The notes below the pieces were generated by a model, which saw only the letters and a program-made list of their open reading frames with translations, did not search any database and was not told the origin of the DNA. Of a stretch of 64,000 nt of DNA, positions 8,146-16,512 are shown one piece after another. Numbering within the stretch: position 1 is the first letter of the stretch; every line of letters starts with the position of its first letter. The position numbers and the translations under genes are program-made. Source of the DNA: Streptomyces sp. B21-083 (lineage in GTDB: Bacteria > Actinomycetota > Actinomycetes > Streptomycetales > Streptomycetaceae); the NCBI RefSeq assembly GCF_036898825.1, contig NZ_JARUND010000002.1:3720001-3784000 (forward strand), in the 5' to 3' direction.

Positions 8146-8231
8146 AAGGGGTGTCAGTTGGGGGTTCGAATCCCTCTCCCCGCACCACGTGCGGGGGTGG
8201 CCCAAGCCTGGCAGAGGCGGCCCCGTGAAAC
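8146..8231 (+). tRNA. circularly permuted tRNA-like module A
   Basis: The order is 3' half then 5' half. 3' half: anticodon-stem 3' strand GGGGT 8148-8152, variable region 8153-8159, T stem 8160-8164/8172-8176 with loop TTCGAAT, acceptor 3' strand 8177-8183, discriminator A and encoded CCA 8184-8187. After a 3-nt spacer comes the 5' half: acceptor 5' strand GCGGGGG 8191-8197, T8-G9, D stem GCC/GGC 8200-8202/8216-8218, anticodon-stem 5' strand GCCCC 8220-8224, then G32-T33. The acceptor strands pair over 7 positions (one G-T), and the anticodon-stem strands over 5 (one G-T). T33 is in the expected place. The anticodon cannot be fixed because the joining point is unknown (GAA, GAC or GTC are possible). 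Confidence 0.6.
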
Positions 8232-8295
8232 TCAGATTCTCGCTCCAGTCTCAGTATTCGCCGCCGAACACCGGATCGACCGAGCGTGGGCGAAC

Positions 8296-8375
8296 ATCGA
8301 CGGATGGGGGTTCAAGTCCCCTCGGCGCCTCTCTCGTGGCGCTGTAGTTCAAAGGCAGAACACGTCGATCTCAAT
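8296..8375 (+). tRNA. circularly permuted tRNA-like module B
   Basis: Same order as module A. 3' half: anticodon-stem 3' strand CGACG 8298-8302, GAT, T arm 8306-8322 with loop TTCAAGT, acceptor 3' strand CGGCGCC 8323-8329, discriminator T 8330, no encoded CCA. A 7-nt spacer follows, then the 5' half: acceptor GGCGCTG 8338-8344, T8-A9, D arm GTTC/GAAC 8347-8361 with loop AAAGGCA, anticodon-stem 5' strand CGTCG 8363-8367, then A32-T33-CTC-A. The acceptor pairs 7 of 7 (one G-T) and the anticodon stem 5 of 5. The D arm and discriminator look glycine-tRNA-like, yet the most consistent anticodon is CTC. Both halves read C-A at positions 36-37, so joining after 35, 36 or 37 gives the same loop. Confidence 0.65.
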
Positions 8376-8426
8376 ATGACCCGCGGTTCTTAAACGCCGT
8401 CGGTGTGCGCAAATGGGTGGCAAGCT

Positions 8427-8459
8427 GGAGCCCGGGAGCTGGACATGCTCCCGGGCTCC
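8427..8459. terminator. strong terminator after the permuted tRNA-like modules
   Basis: A perfect 13-bp stem (8427-8439 with 8447-8459) and 7-nt loop. It lies between the rightward tRNA-like modules and the leftward acetyltransferase gene, so it can end both transcripts. Confidence 0.85.
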
Positions 8460-8536
8460 GTCACGTTGTGGTCCGAAGTGGGCCCCATGCCTGCACGCGC
8501 GCGAGCCGAGGGGTTCGCACACTCCCGTCCCGCTTG

Positions 8537-9853
8537 TCAGAAGCCGAAGGAGTTGTGCGGTTCGGGATCGCTCCGGAACATCCGGGCCAGCCGCCCGATC
8601 GCACCGTCGGCGTGCGGGGTGATGCGGCCGGCGTACGCCAGGTCGTGTGCCGACATGCCGCCGAAGTAGAGCGAACTGAGCGCCGGGACCGTGATGGTCA
8701 GGTCTGGCGGCTGCTCGGTCGGAACACATGTCGCTGAGTCACCGTCCGCCCGTAGGCACCACGTCCGGTTGTTCGCCGGGCACATCCGGTCGCCGTCGAC
8801 GGTGAACCGCAGCTCGCCGGCGGTCTCGTACGAGCGTTGCGTCAGGGCGCGAGGGACGTCGAGCAGGCGTGCCCACAGGTTGTCCGACTGGCGGGTCACG
8901 CGCATCGCCCGTGGGTTCGTGAGCATCCACCGCAGGGGTTCGTCGCGCGGACGGCCGGGCGCCACGACGGTCTTGGTGAGGTCGAAGTCGATCAGCAGAC
9001 TCCACAAGGCGCGGTAGGCCACCGGATCGGCCGCCTCAAGCGCCTCCACGACAAGGGTTCCCGCATTGCCCGCTGTCGAGGACCAGGGCAGTCGGAAGTT
9101 GGCGATGCCGTCCACAGCGCCGTGCTGGTCACGGTGGACGAGATACCGCAACGGTCCATTCGTGCCGGCCGCGTCGTCGGAAAGCCCGTCCCAACGCCCG
9201 GGAAGGGCGGTGAGCTCACCGACGCGGGACGCACGCACGGCCGCGTGCACCGCGGGCCAGGCCTGCTTCGCCTGCGCGGCACCGACCAGCTCCAGCGACC
9301 CGGGATCCGTCTCCGCCGGGAGGAGGGCGGCTTCGTGACGAGCCAGCTCCCACCGGACGCGATAGGTCGCCGGTGAGAACCCGTACCGCCCGTAGATGCT
9401 GCCTTCACTCGCGCTGAGCATCGCCAGGGGCTCGCCTCGGCCCAGGGCTGATTCGAACATGGCCTGCATCATCTGCCGCAGGTACCCGCGTCGGCGGTGG
9501 GTCGCGATCACCCCGGTGGAGGTGACGCCGGCCATCCTGACCGTGCCCCCGCCGGGGACCGTCACCCCGAAGGAGATGGTGGCCGATGCGCCGACGCACG
9601 TGCTGTCGACGAACGTAGCTATGGGGTGAAAGGACTCATCCTTGACGTCAGCCTCCGCCCACCGATCGAGCTGCTCCACGGTCGCGGGGGTGCGCGGCGG
9701 CGGCCACGGCTCGGCACCCCCGTGCCACGCGGCATCCGCCGGCTCCCAGTGCGGCAGCCCGTTCGCGAACGGCAATGCCCGGTAGTACGCAGTCATCTCG
9801 TCCGGACGCGGTGCACGAACCTGGGTCACCATGCCGGACATTGCATCCGCCAT
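8537..9853 (-). CDS. Eis-family GNAT N-acetyltransferase
   Basis: About 438 residues from ATG 9853 (MADAMSGMVTQVRAPRPDE); a start further upstream at 9925 is possible. The Eis architecture is visible: an N-terminal GNAT domain with the acetyl-CoA loop THRRRGYLRQMM (GVIATHRRRGYLR), the SIYGRYGFSPAT segment, a second degenerate GNAT region, a C-terminal SCP2-like domain, and the terminal Phe of NSFGF that serves as the catalytic carboxylate in Eis enzymes. Relatives acetylate amines of aminoglycosides, lysines or small peptides in the cytoplasm; the substrate here is unknown. It is a monocistronic leftward gene. Confidence 0.88.
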   Translation of the reverse strand: MADAMSGMVTQVRAPRPDEMTAYYRALPFANGLPHWEPADAAWHGGAEPWPPPRTPATVEQLDRWAEADVKDESFHPIATFVDSTCVGASATISFGVTVPGGGTVRMAGVTSTGVIATHRRRGYLRQMMQAMFESALGRGEPLAMLSASEGSIYGRYGFSPATYRVRWELARHEAALLPAETDPGSLELVGAAQAKQAWPAVHAAVRASRVGELTALPGRWDGLSDDAAGTNGPLRYLVHRDQHGAVDGIANFRLPWSSTAGNAGTLVVEALEAADPVAYRALWSLLIDFDLTKTVVAPGRPRDEPLRWMLTNPRAMRVTRQSDNLWARLLDVPRALTQRSYETAGELRFTVDGDRMCPANNRTWCLRADGDSATCVPTEQPPDLTITVPALSSLYFGGMSAHDLAYAGRITPHADGAIGRLARMFRSDPEPHNSFGF

Positions 9854-9949
9854 CTCACCGACCGGCAACCGAATATCCTCGGAGCAACGGGTGAACTCGA
9901 TCTGCGTAACCGCGAGTTCACCCAAGCGCGAGCCACACGCCGTACCTGT

Positions 9950-10150
9950 TCAGCTGCCCAAGGGTACGAACCCGGAATACACCCCGCCAAGGAACAGGGC
10001 CCACGCCGCTGCACCAACCCTGACGACAGGGCCGCGCGAACTCTTGGAGTCGCGGACGTCGATACCGGCCACCTGACTGCGTGCTTCTATGCATTCACCG
10101 TTCTGGCCGCTGTAGCTGCTCGTGAACCAAGTGGTCCGCTCCGACGACAT
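9950..10150 (-). CDS. DUF397 domain protein
   Basis: A 66-residue protein from ATG 10150 (MSSERTTWFTSSYSGQNGECIEA). The DUF397 pattern is clear: W-x-x-SSYSG-x-NGEC near the start and VRDSKSSRGPVVRVGAAAWALF in the second half. In Streptomyces these proteins pair with XRE-DUF5753 regulators, acting like antidote or partner proteins (BldB relatives). It lies 13 bp after the remnant of such a regulator. The last residues (SGFVPLGS) extend beyond the usual DUF397 end. Confidence 0.8.
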   Translation of the reverse strand: MSSERTTWFTSSYSGQNGECIEARSQVAGIDVRDSKSSRGPVVRVGAAAWALFLGGVYSGFVPLGS

Positions 10151-10163
10151 GGGCTGCTCTTCC

Positions 10164-10558
10164 TTACGAATCGGGCAGCCCCTCGGCGATCCCGATGATC
10201 CGGGACTCGGATTCCATCGCGCTGAGAGCTGCGGCACGGAGGTGGTCGAAGGCGCCGCCCAACCGAGCCGTGTCCTCCCGGGTCTCCAGGTACGCGTGAC
10301 TCGCGAAGTTCTCCAGGAGGACAACTTCCAGCCCCGCCGGGGGAGGAAAACTGTAGATCAGGAAGGGATATGGCCCGCCCTGGCAGGCTCCTGCCGTGAA
10401 GGGTAGTACCTGCAAAGTCACGTTCGGAAGCTGGGCCAACTCAACAAGGTCCTTCTCGTCCTCCCTCGGCGAGGACTCCGAGGCGATGGCCACACTCACA
10501 CGTGCGATGTTCGACGGCCCCTCCGACCTGGCTTCCAGCGCCGGACAGTCCCCGTCCA
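10164..10558 (-). pseudogene. truncated DUF5753 (XRE-family) regulator
   Basis: Only the C-terminal part of a DUF5753 domain remains: LVELAQLPNVTLQVLPFTAGACQG, the PYPFLIYSFPPP strand, VVLLENFASHAYLE and the helical tail LRAAALSAMESESRIIGIAEGL. The N-terminal XRE helix-turn-helix and the first half of DUF5753 are absent. The frame runs straight into the end of the ThDP enzyme gene. Such proteins normally bind DNA and partner the adjacent DUF397 protein, so the pair is probably defunct here. Confidence 0.7.
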
Positions 10559-12247
10559 TCACCCCAAATGCGTAGCCGCGAACATCCGCAGCACTGCCGG
10601 AAGCACCACCACCGACGGCCCCGGCTCGCCCAGCGCCTTCGCGAGGTCCGTGTCCAGTGTCTCCGGTGTGGTTCGTGTCGCCGGTACGCCGAACGACTCG
10701 GCCAGCGCCACGAAGTCCGGCCGCGTCAGTTCCGTCCCCGTCGCTTCCCCGAACGCGTCGGTCATGTACTCGCGCAGGATGCCGTAGCCGCCGTCGTCCA
10801 CGATCAGCCAGGTGACGTTCAGGTCGTACTGCCTGGCCGTGGCCAGCTCCGCGATGCCGTACAGGGCGCCGCCGTCGCCCGAGACCGCCAGCACCGGGTA
10901 CGTCGGGTCGGCCACCGCGGCTCCCAGGGCCGCCGGGAAGGCGTAGCCGAGGCCGCCCGCTCCCTGGGCCGAGTGCATGGTGTTGGTTCCGCGCGGGTCG
11001 AAGGCCGACCAGGCCCAGTAGGACAGGATCGTCATGTCCCAGAAGGATGGGGAGCGGGGTGGCAACGCCGCTCTGATCGACTTCAACAGGCCCTGTTCCA
11101 GGGTGAGTTCCTGGGCAGCGAGGCGCTCGCCCACCCGGTCGAGGACCCCTTTCACCCGCTCCTCCGCCGACTCGTCCTGCCGTGCCGCCGACACCGTCTC
11201 CAGCAGTGCCTGCAGCGCGAGTCGGGCGTCCGCGTGGATGCCCAGTGCCGGGTGGTTGGACTCCAACTTGCCGAGGTCCGCCTCGACTTGGATGACCCGG
11301 CCGCGCGGCTTGAACGTGTGGTAGTTCGAGGAGAGTTCACCCAGGCCCGAGCCGACGACCAGCAGGACGTCCGCGTCCTCCAGGAAGTCGGTCATGTGCC
11401 GGTCCTCCAGCCAGGACTGGAGGGAGAGGGGGTGCGTCCACGGGAACGCGCCCTTGCCGCCGTACGTCGTCACCACCGGCGCCTGGAGATACTCCGCCAG
11501 CGCCCTCAACTTGCCCGCCGCGTCCGCCCGTACGACCCCGCCCCCCGCGATGATCGCCGGTCGCTCGGCGTTCGACAGCAAGTGCGCTGCCAGCGCCGTC
11601 AGTTCGGGGCGCGGCGGCAACTCCTCGGGGAAGGCGTCGCCGCCCGTCACCACCGGAATCAGCGTCTCGGCGGTCAGAACGTCCTGCGGGATCTCCACCC
11701 ACACCGGGCCGTGCGGGGCCGTGAGCGCCGACTTCCAGGCGTCGGCGATCGCCGAGGGGATCTGGGACTGCGTACGGACGGTGTGGACCGACTTCACCAC
11801 AGCTCTGAACGACGCCTGCTGGTCCGGGAGTTCGTGGAGGTAGCCGTGTCGGCCGCCGCCCAGCCCCGCTGTCGGGATCTGGCTGCTGATCGCCAGGACG
11901 GGGGCGGAGGCGGCTGCAGCTTCCTGGAGCGCCGCCAGTGACGTCAGCGCGCCCGGCCCCGTCGACAGGAGCAGCGGCGCCGCCTCGCCCGTCATCCGGC
12001 CGTACGCGTCCGCCGCGAACCCCGCGTTGTTCTCCACCCGTAGGCCGATGTACCGGAGGTCCGAGCGGCGCAGCGCGTCGAACAGGCCCAGGGCGTGCTG
12101 GCCGGGCAGGCCGAAGACCGTCGTCGTGCCGAGGCCTGCCAGCGTCTCCACGACCAGGTCCCCGCCGGTGCGGCCGGCGGGCGGGTTCAGCGCGGCCTCC
12201 GTCTGTGCGGCGGTCGGCTTCAGCACCAGGTCGTGGTCGTGGGTCAC
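10559..12247 (-). CDS. ThDP-dependent enzyme (acetolactate synthase/decarboxylase-like)
   Basis: A 562-residue three-domain thiamine diphosphate enzyme. The N-terminal PYR domain carries [22 protein letters not shown] with the catalytic Glu in [17 protein letters not shown]. The middle domain contains PAIIAGGGV, and the C-terminal PP domain has the metal/ThDP motif [12 protein letters not shown] ending [11 protein letters not shown]. It overlaps the stop of the agmatinase gene by 4 bp (12244-12247), so the two are translationally coupled. The pairing suggests a role in agmatine or guanidino-acid catabolism, perhaps decarboxylating a keto acid. True acetolactate synthase is less likely because no small subunit lies nearby. 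Confidence 0.85.
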   Translation of the reverse strand: MTHDHDLVLKPTAAQTEAALNPPAGRTGGDLVVETLAGLGTTTVFGLPGQHALGLFDALRRSDLRYIGLRVENNAGFAADAYGRMTGEAAPLLLSTGPGALTSLAALQEAAAASAPVLAISSQIPTAGLGGGRHGYLHELPDQQASFRAVVKSVHTVRTQSQIPSAIADAWKSALTAPHGPVWVEIPQDVLTAETLIPVVTGGDAFPEELPPRPELTALAAHLLSNAERPAIIAGGGVVRADAAGKLRALAEYLQAPVVTTYGGKGAFPWTHPLSLQSWLEDRHMTDFLEDADVLLVVGSGLGELSSNYHTFKPRGRVIQVEADLGKLESNHPALGIHADARLALQALLETVSAARQDESAEERVKGVLDRVGERLAAQELTLEQGLLKSIRAALPPRSPSFWDMTILSYWAWSAFDPRGTNTMHSAQGAGGLGYAFPAALGAAVADPTYPVLAVSGDGGALYGIAELATARQYDLNVTWLIVDDGGYGILREYMTDAFGEATGTELTRPDFVALAESFGVPATRTTPETLDTDLAKALGEPGPSVVVLPAVLRMFAATHLG

Positions 12248-13293
12248 TTCGCAGCCTTCTCCTGAGCCATTTCCTGAGCCTTCTCCTGGGCCCTCGCCCC
12301 GGCGATCTGACGAGACATGATCGTCGTCAGTTCGTACGCCGTGTGCGACGCCGCGACCGACGTGATCTCGGCGTGATCGTACGCGGGGGCGACTTCGACG
12401 ACATCCGCGGAGACCAGGTTGCAGGACGCCAGGCCCCGCAGGATCTCCAGCAGCTCCCTCGACGTCATACCGCCCGCCTCGGGCGTGCCCGTGCCGGGGG
12501 CGAAGGCCGGGTCGAGGCAGTCGATGTCGATGGAGATGTACAGGGGGCGGTCGCCGATGCGCTGGCGGAGCTGGTCGGCGACCTCGTCGACACCGCGCCG
12601 CATGACGTCCGCCGACGTCACGATGCCGAAGCCCATCTTCGCGTCGTCGTCCAGGTCCTGCTTGCCGTACAGGGGGCCGCGCGTGCCGACGTGCGAAAGG
12701 GCGGAGGTGTCGAGGATGCCCTCCTCCACCGCCCGGCGGAACGGCGTCCCGTGCGTGTACTCGGCGCCGAAGTAGGTGTCCCAGGTGTCGAGGTGCGCGT
12801 CGAAGTGGAGCAGCGCCACCGGGCCGTGTTTCTTCGCCACCGAGCGCAGCAGGGGAAGCGCGATCGTGTGGTCGCCGCCGAGGGTCATCAGCCTCGCGCC
12901 TGTCCCCAGCAGCTCGTCGGCCGCCGCCTCCACCGTCTCCACGGCCTCGTTGATGTCGAACGGGTTGGCGGCGATGTCTCCGGCGTCCGCGACCTGGGCG
13001 AGGGCGAACGGGGACGCGTCCTGCGCCGGGTTGTACGGCCGCAGCAGCCGGGACGCCTCGCGGATCGCGTTGCCGCCGAAGCGTGCTCCGGGCCGGTACG
13101 AGACGCCCGAGTCGAACGGCACCCCGACCACGGCGACATCCGCCCGTCCGCCGACCTCGTCGAGGCGCGGCAGCCGCGCGAAGGTCGCGGGACCGGCGTA
13201 CCTCGGGATGCGGGACGAGTCGACGGGGCCGCGGGGCGTCTCAGAGCTGCGGAGTGTCTCGGGGCTGCTGGGCGTCTCGGGGCTGCTGGTCAT
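12244..13293 (-). CDS. speB: agmatinase / ureohydrolase family protein
   Basis: A 349-residue ureohydrolase from ATG 13293 ([13 protein letters not shown]). All manganese motifs are visible: [21 protein letters not shown] and [22 protein letters not shown]. The N terminus has repeated Ser-Ser/Pro-Glu-Thr units before the conserved [14 protein letters not shown] start of the fold. The C terminus has a repeated [15 protein letters not shown] tail. Agmatinase splits agmatine to putrescine and urea; guanidinobutyrase activity is an alternative that cannot be excluded by sequence. It is the first gene of a two-gene operon with the ThDP enzyme. Confidence 0.9.
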   Translation of the reverse strand: MTSSPETPSSPETLRSSETPRGPVDSSRIPRYAGPATFARLPRLDEVGGRADVAVVGVPFDSGVSYRPGARFGGNAIREASRLLRPYNPAQDASPFALAQVADAGDIAANPFDINEAVETVEAAADELLGTGARLMTLGGDHTIALPLLRSVAKKHGPVALLHFDAHLDTWDTYFGAEYTHGTPFRRAVEEGILDTSALSHVGTRGPLYGKQDLDDDAKMGFGIVTSADVMRRGVDEVADQLRQRIGDRPLYISIDIDCLDPAFAPGTGTPEAGGMTSRELLEILRGLASCNLVSADVVEVAPAYDHAEITSVAASHTAYELTTIMSRQIAGARAQEKAQEMAQEKAAK

Positions 13294-13476
13294 ACCGTCT
13301 GCCTTCTTCCTGGCCCAGGACCGGTTCGGTTTGGTTCGGATGCGTGTTCGATAGCGTGGTCCGTGCGGCGCTCGCGCCAGCGTAGGTGGCCCAGGTGAGC
13401 CCAGGAAATTCAGGTGGCGTGACCTGCGTCCCAGCGGCCGGGACGTCCGGGTGTTCGCGGTGTCGTCTGCCTCACA

Positions 13477-14280
13477 ATGGGAGGCATGCCGATACCCGGG
13501 ATTCCCAGCCGCGCCGAGCTTGTCGATCACCTCGTCAGAACCCGCATCGCGGGCGATGTCGCCACGCCCCGCGAGAACAACCTCTCCCACTACCGCAAGC
13601 TGGCGAACGGCGAACGGCACTACTGGCTCGGGCTGGAGCTGGGTGACCGCTGGAGCGACGAGCAGGACGTGCTCGCGGTGATGGCCGAGCGGGTCGGCGT
13701 GAGCGACGATCCCGAACACCGGTACGGCCAGGACACCATCGACCCCGAACTGACCATCGCCGGGCTGGAGCGCCTGGCGGCCCGGCTGCGCAAGGCGGCC
13801 GACGGGCAGCAGCGGGTGCTGTTCGCGACCGGTCACCCGGGCGGTCTGCTCGACGTGCACCGTGCCACGGCCGAGGCACTGCGGGCCGCCGGCTGCGAGA
13901 TCGTCGTCATCCCGGACGGTCTGACGACGGACGAGGGGTACGTGTTCCAGTTCGCGGACGTGGCGGTGCTGGAGCACGGAGCCTCGCTGTGGCACACACA
14001 CTCCGGTGAGCCGATGCGCGCGATCCTGACGGGCCTGGAGCGCGAGGGCCGCCCGCTGCCCGACCTGGTCGTCGCCGACCACGGCTGGGCGGGGTACGCG
14101 GGACAGCACGGCATCGACTCCGTCGGTTACGCCGACTGCAACGACCCGGCGCTGTTCCTGGCCGAGGCGGAGGGCACCCTCCAGGTGGCCGTTCCGCTCG
14201 ACGACCATGTGACGAGCCCGCGCTTCTACGACCCGCTGACGGCGTTCCTGCTGAACGAGGCCGAACTGATCAGCGAGTAG
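13477..14280 (+). CDS. conserved phosphatase-like hypothetical protein
   Basis: A 267-residue soluble protein conserved in streptomycetes and often labelled phosphatase. The start is ATG 13477 or ATG 13486. Features are an N-terminal helical part ([27 protein letters not shown]), a Rossmann-like core with [22 protein letters not shown] (a GHPG loop and a nearby His), IVVIPDG, and [17 protein letters not shown]. The acidic C terminus includes [15 protein letters not shown]. The pattern suggests a metal- or phosphate-binding enzyme, but I cannot name its substrate. It is divergent from the agmatinase operon across 183 bp. Confidence 0.75.
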   Translation: MGGMPIPGIPSRAELVDHLVRTRIAGDVATPRENNLSHYRKLANGERHYWLGLELGDRWSDEQDVLAVMAERVGVSDDPEHRYGQDTIDPELTIAGLERLAARLRKAADGQQRVLFATGHPGGLLDVHRATAEALRAAGCEIVVIPDGLTTDEGYVFQFADVAVLEHGASLWHTHSGEPMRAILTGLEREGRPLPDLVVADHGWAGYAGQHGIDSVGYADCNDPALFLAEAEGTLQVAVPLDDHVTSPRFYDPLTAFLLNEAELISE

Positions 14281-14311
14281 AAAACAAGCGCTGATCAAGT
14301 AGAACTCCTGA

Positions 14312-15193
14312 TCAGGGCGTTCGGGGGATCCTGATCACGCCCTCCTGGATGACCGTGATGGCCAGCTGTCCGTCCTGCGTGTAGATGCGGCCCTGGCCGA
14401 GGCCCCGGCCGCCGGACGCGGACGGTGACTCCTGGTCGTACAGCAGCCACTCGTCGGCGCGGAACGGGCGGTGGAACCACATCGCGTGGTCCAGGGAGGC
14501 GCCGACCACGTCGTGGACCGCCCAGCCACCCCGTCCGTGCGCGAGCAGGACGGAGTCGAGCAGCGTGTAGTCGGAGACGTACGTGGCGAGGCAGACGTGG
14601 AGCAGCGGTTCGTCGACGGCGCCGCCGAGCTTGCCGTTCGTACGGAACCAGACCTGGGAGCGCGGTTCGCGGGGCTCGCCGAACCTGCCGTAGGGCGGGT
14701 CGTCGACGTAGCGGATGTCGACGGCCTCGCGGGACTGCAAAAACCTCTCGACGACCGCCGCGTCCAGATGCGCGTACTGGGGGAGCTGTTCCTCGGCCGT
14801 GGGGAGGGTCGCCGGGTCGGGGGCGGCGGGCATGGGGGCCTGGTGGTCGAGGCCCTCCTCGTGCGCCTGGAAGGACGCCGAGAGGTGGAAGATCGGCTGC
14901 CCGTGCTGGATCGCGACGACCCGGCGGGTGGTGAAGGAACGGCCGTCGCGGATGCGGTCGACGGTGTAGACGATCGGCGCGCCGGGGTCGCCCGGGCGCA
15001 GGAAGTACGAGTGGAGCGAGTGCGCGGGGCGGTCCGGGGGGACCGTGCGCCCGGCGGCGACGAGCGCCTGGGCCGCCACCTGCCCGCCGAAGACGCGCGG
15101 GACGATGGCGGGCCGGGACCGGCCGCGGAAGATGTTCTCCTCGATCTGCTCAAGGTCGAGCAGATCGAGGAGAGACTGAAGTGCCTGACTCAT
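14312..15193 (-). CDS. tesB: acyl-CoA thioesterase II
   Basis: A 293-residue double hot-dog thioesterase. Family features are [23 protein letters not shown] at residues 19-41, [12 protein letters not shown] at 59-70, [13 protein letters not shown], and in the second domain [37 protein letters not shown] ending [10 protein letters not shown]. The Asp of LDHAMWF, the Ser/Ser of SPSAS and the Gln of IQEGVIR match the Asp/Thr/Gln catalytic set of TesB. It hydrolyses acyl-CoA to fatty acid and CoA in the cytoplasm. It lies next to acdH on the same strand, in keeping with acyl-CoA turnover. Confidence 0.92.
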   Translation of the reverse strand: MSQALQSLLDLLDLEQIEENIFRGRSRPAIVPRVFGGQVAAQALVAAGRTVPPDRPAHSLHSYFLRPGDPGAPIVYTVDRIRDGRSFTTRRVVAIQHGQPIFHLSASFQAHEEGLDHQAPMPAAPDPATLPTAEEQLPQYAHLDAAVVERFLQSREAVDIRYVDDPPYGRFGEPREPRSQVWFRTNGKLGGAVDEPLLHVCLATYVSDYTLLDSVLLAHGRGGWAVHDVVGASLDHAMWFHRPFRADEWLLYDQESPSASGGRGLGQGRIYTQDGQLAITVIQEGVIRIPRTP

Positions 15194-15244
15194 GCAGTCA
15201 TTTCTACGGGTCAGTGATTGCGAAAGCCTCGTGGACTCGTGTCC

Positions 15245-16411
15245 TTAGAGGCCCATGTCCTTCGCGATGATCGACTTCATGATCTCGCTGGTGCCGCCGT
15301 AGATCCGGTTGACGCGGTTGTCGGCGTACAGACGGGCGATCGGGTACTCGTTCATGAAGCCGTAGCCGCCGTGCAGCTGGAGGCAGCGGTCGATCACGCG
15401 GTGCGCGACCTCGGTGCAGAACAGCTTGGCGCTGGCGGCCTCGGCCGGGGTCAGCTCGCCCGCGTCCAGCGCCTCGGTGGCGCGGTCGGCGACGGCCTCG
15501 GCGGCGTCCACCTCGGCCTTGCAGGCGGCCAGCTCGAACTTGGTGTTCTGGAAGTGCGCGACCGGCTTGCCGAAGACGACGCGCTCCTGGACGTACTGCT
15601 GGGCGAACCGGACGGCGGCCTTGGCCTGCGCGTAGGCGCCGTAGGCGATGCCCCAGCGCTCGGAGGCGAGGTTGTGGCCGAGGTAGGAGAAGCCCTTGTT
15701 CTCCTCACCGAGGAGGTTCTCGACGGGCACCTTGACGTCGACGAACGCCAGCTCGGCGGTGTCGGAGGTCTTCAGGCCGAGCTTGTCCAGCTTGCGGCCG
15801 ATCGAGTAGCCCTCGGACTTGGTGTCCACCACGAGGAGGGATATGCCGTGGCGGCGGTCCTCGCTGCTGGGCGCGTCGGTGCGGGCGCAGACGATCATCT
15901 GGTCGGCGTGGACGCCACCGGTGATGAAGGTCTTGGAGCCGTTGAGGACGTAGTGCGTGCCGTCCTCGCTCAGCTTGGCGGTGGTCTTCATGCCCGCGAG
16001 GTCGGAGCCGGTGCCCGGCTCGGTCATCGCGATCGCCCACATCTCCTCACCGGAGACAAACTTCGGCAGGTAGCGCTTCTTCTGCTCGTCGTTGGCGAGC
16101 AGTTTGACGTACGGCAGACCGAGCAGCACGTGCACACCGGAGCCACCGAAGGACACACCCGCGCGCGCGGTCTCCTCGTACAGGATGGCCTCGAACTTGT
16201 ACGAGTCGATGCCGGCGCCGCCGTACTCCTCGTCGACGCGGATGCCGAAGACGCCCAGCTCGGCGAGCTTGTAGTAGAAGTCACGCGGCGCCTGGCCGGC
16301 GGCGAACCACTCGTCGTAGACGGGAACGACCTCGGCCTCGATGAAGGCGCGAATGGTCTCCCGGAACGCCTCGTGGTCCTCGTTGAACACAGTACGGCGC
16401 ACGGCCCGCAC
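15245..16411 (-). CDS. acdH: acyl-CoA dehydrogenase AcdH
   Basis: A 388-residue flavoenzyme of the acyl-CoA dehydrogenase family. Seen are MTEPGTGSDLAGMKTTA and GSKTFITGGVHADQ (FAD/substrate loops), the ASERWGIAYGAYAQAKAAV helix, FGKPVAHFQNTKF, LHGGYGFMNEYP, and the catalytic Glu in IYGGTSEIMKSIIAKD near the C terminus. Its close resemblance to S. coelicolor AcdH suggests branched- and short-chain acyl-CoA oxidation, including valine breakdown. A near-palindromic site (16439-16452) sits just upstream. It is followed by the thioesterase gene and faces the TetR gene. Confidence 0.9.
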   Translation of the reverse strand: MRAVRRTVFNEDHEAFRETIRAFIEAEVVPVYDEWFAAGQAPRDFYYKLAELGVFGIRVDEEYGGAGIDSYKFEAILYEETARAGVSFGGSGVHVLLGLPYVKLLANDEQKKRYLPKFVSGEEMWAIAMTEPGTGSDLAGMKTTAKLSEDGTHYVLNGSKTFITGGVHADQMIVCARTDAPSSEDRRHGISLLVVDTKSEGYSIGRKLDKLGLKTSDTAELAFVDVKVPVENLLGEENKGFSYLGHNLASERWGIAYGAYAQAKAAVRFAQQYVQERVVFGKPVAHFQNTKFELAACKAEVDAAEAVADRATEALDAGELTPAEAASAKLFCTEVAHRVIDRCLQLHGGYGFMNEYPIARLYADNRVNRIYGGTSEIMKSIIAKDMGL

Positions 16412-16438
16412 CTCTCTCTTCCAGATCGCTTCCCGACG

Positions 16439-16452
16439 GCTAAGCGCTTGCT
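16439..16452. promoter_or_regulatory. candidate TetR-type operator upstream of acdH
   Basis: GCTAAGCGCTTGCT is a dyad with one mismatch around AAGCGCTT, 28 bp upstream of the acdH start codon. The pattern resembles operators of actinobacterial TetR regulators of acyl-CoA metabolism. The regulator is not identified. Confidence 0.4.
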
Positions 16453-16512
16453 CAGATCAACCGTACCCGCGAGTACGAATCGCCGTCCAGAGGAGTCGCG
16501 CCGTAACGCTCA

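Noticed and set aside
8226..8243. Conventional anticodon arm within module A (loop CTCAGAT, anticodon CAG)
   Set aside because: It needs a mismatched stem and seven extra bases after the D arm, while no matching acceptor strand follows; the permuted pairing fits better.
10559..12247. Naming the ThDP enzyme as acetolactate synthase IlvB
   Set aside because: No regulatory subunit or ilv context; coupled instead to an agmatinase.
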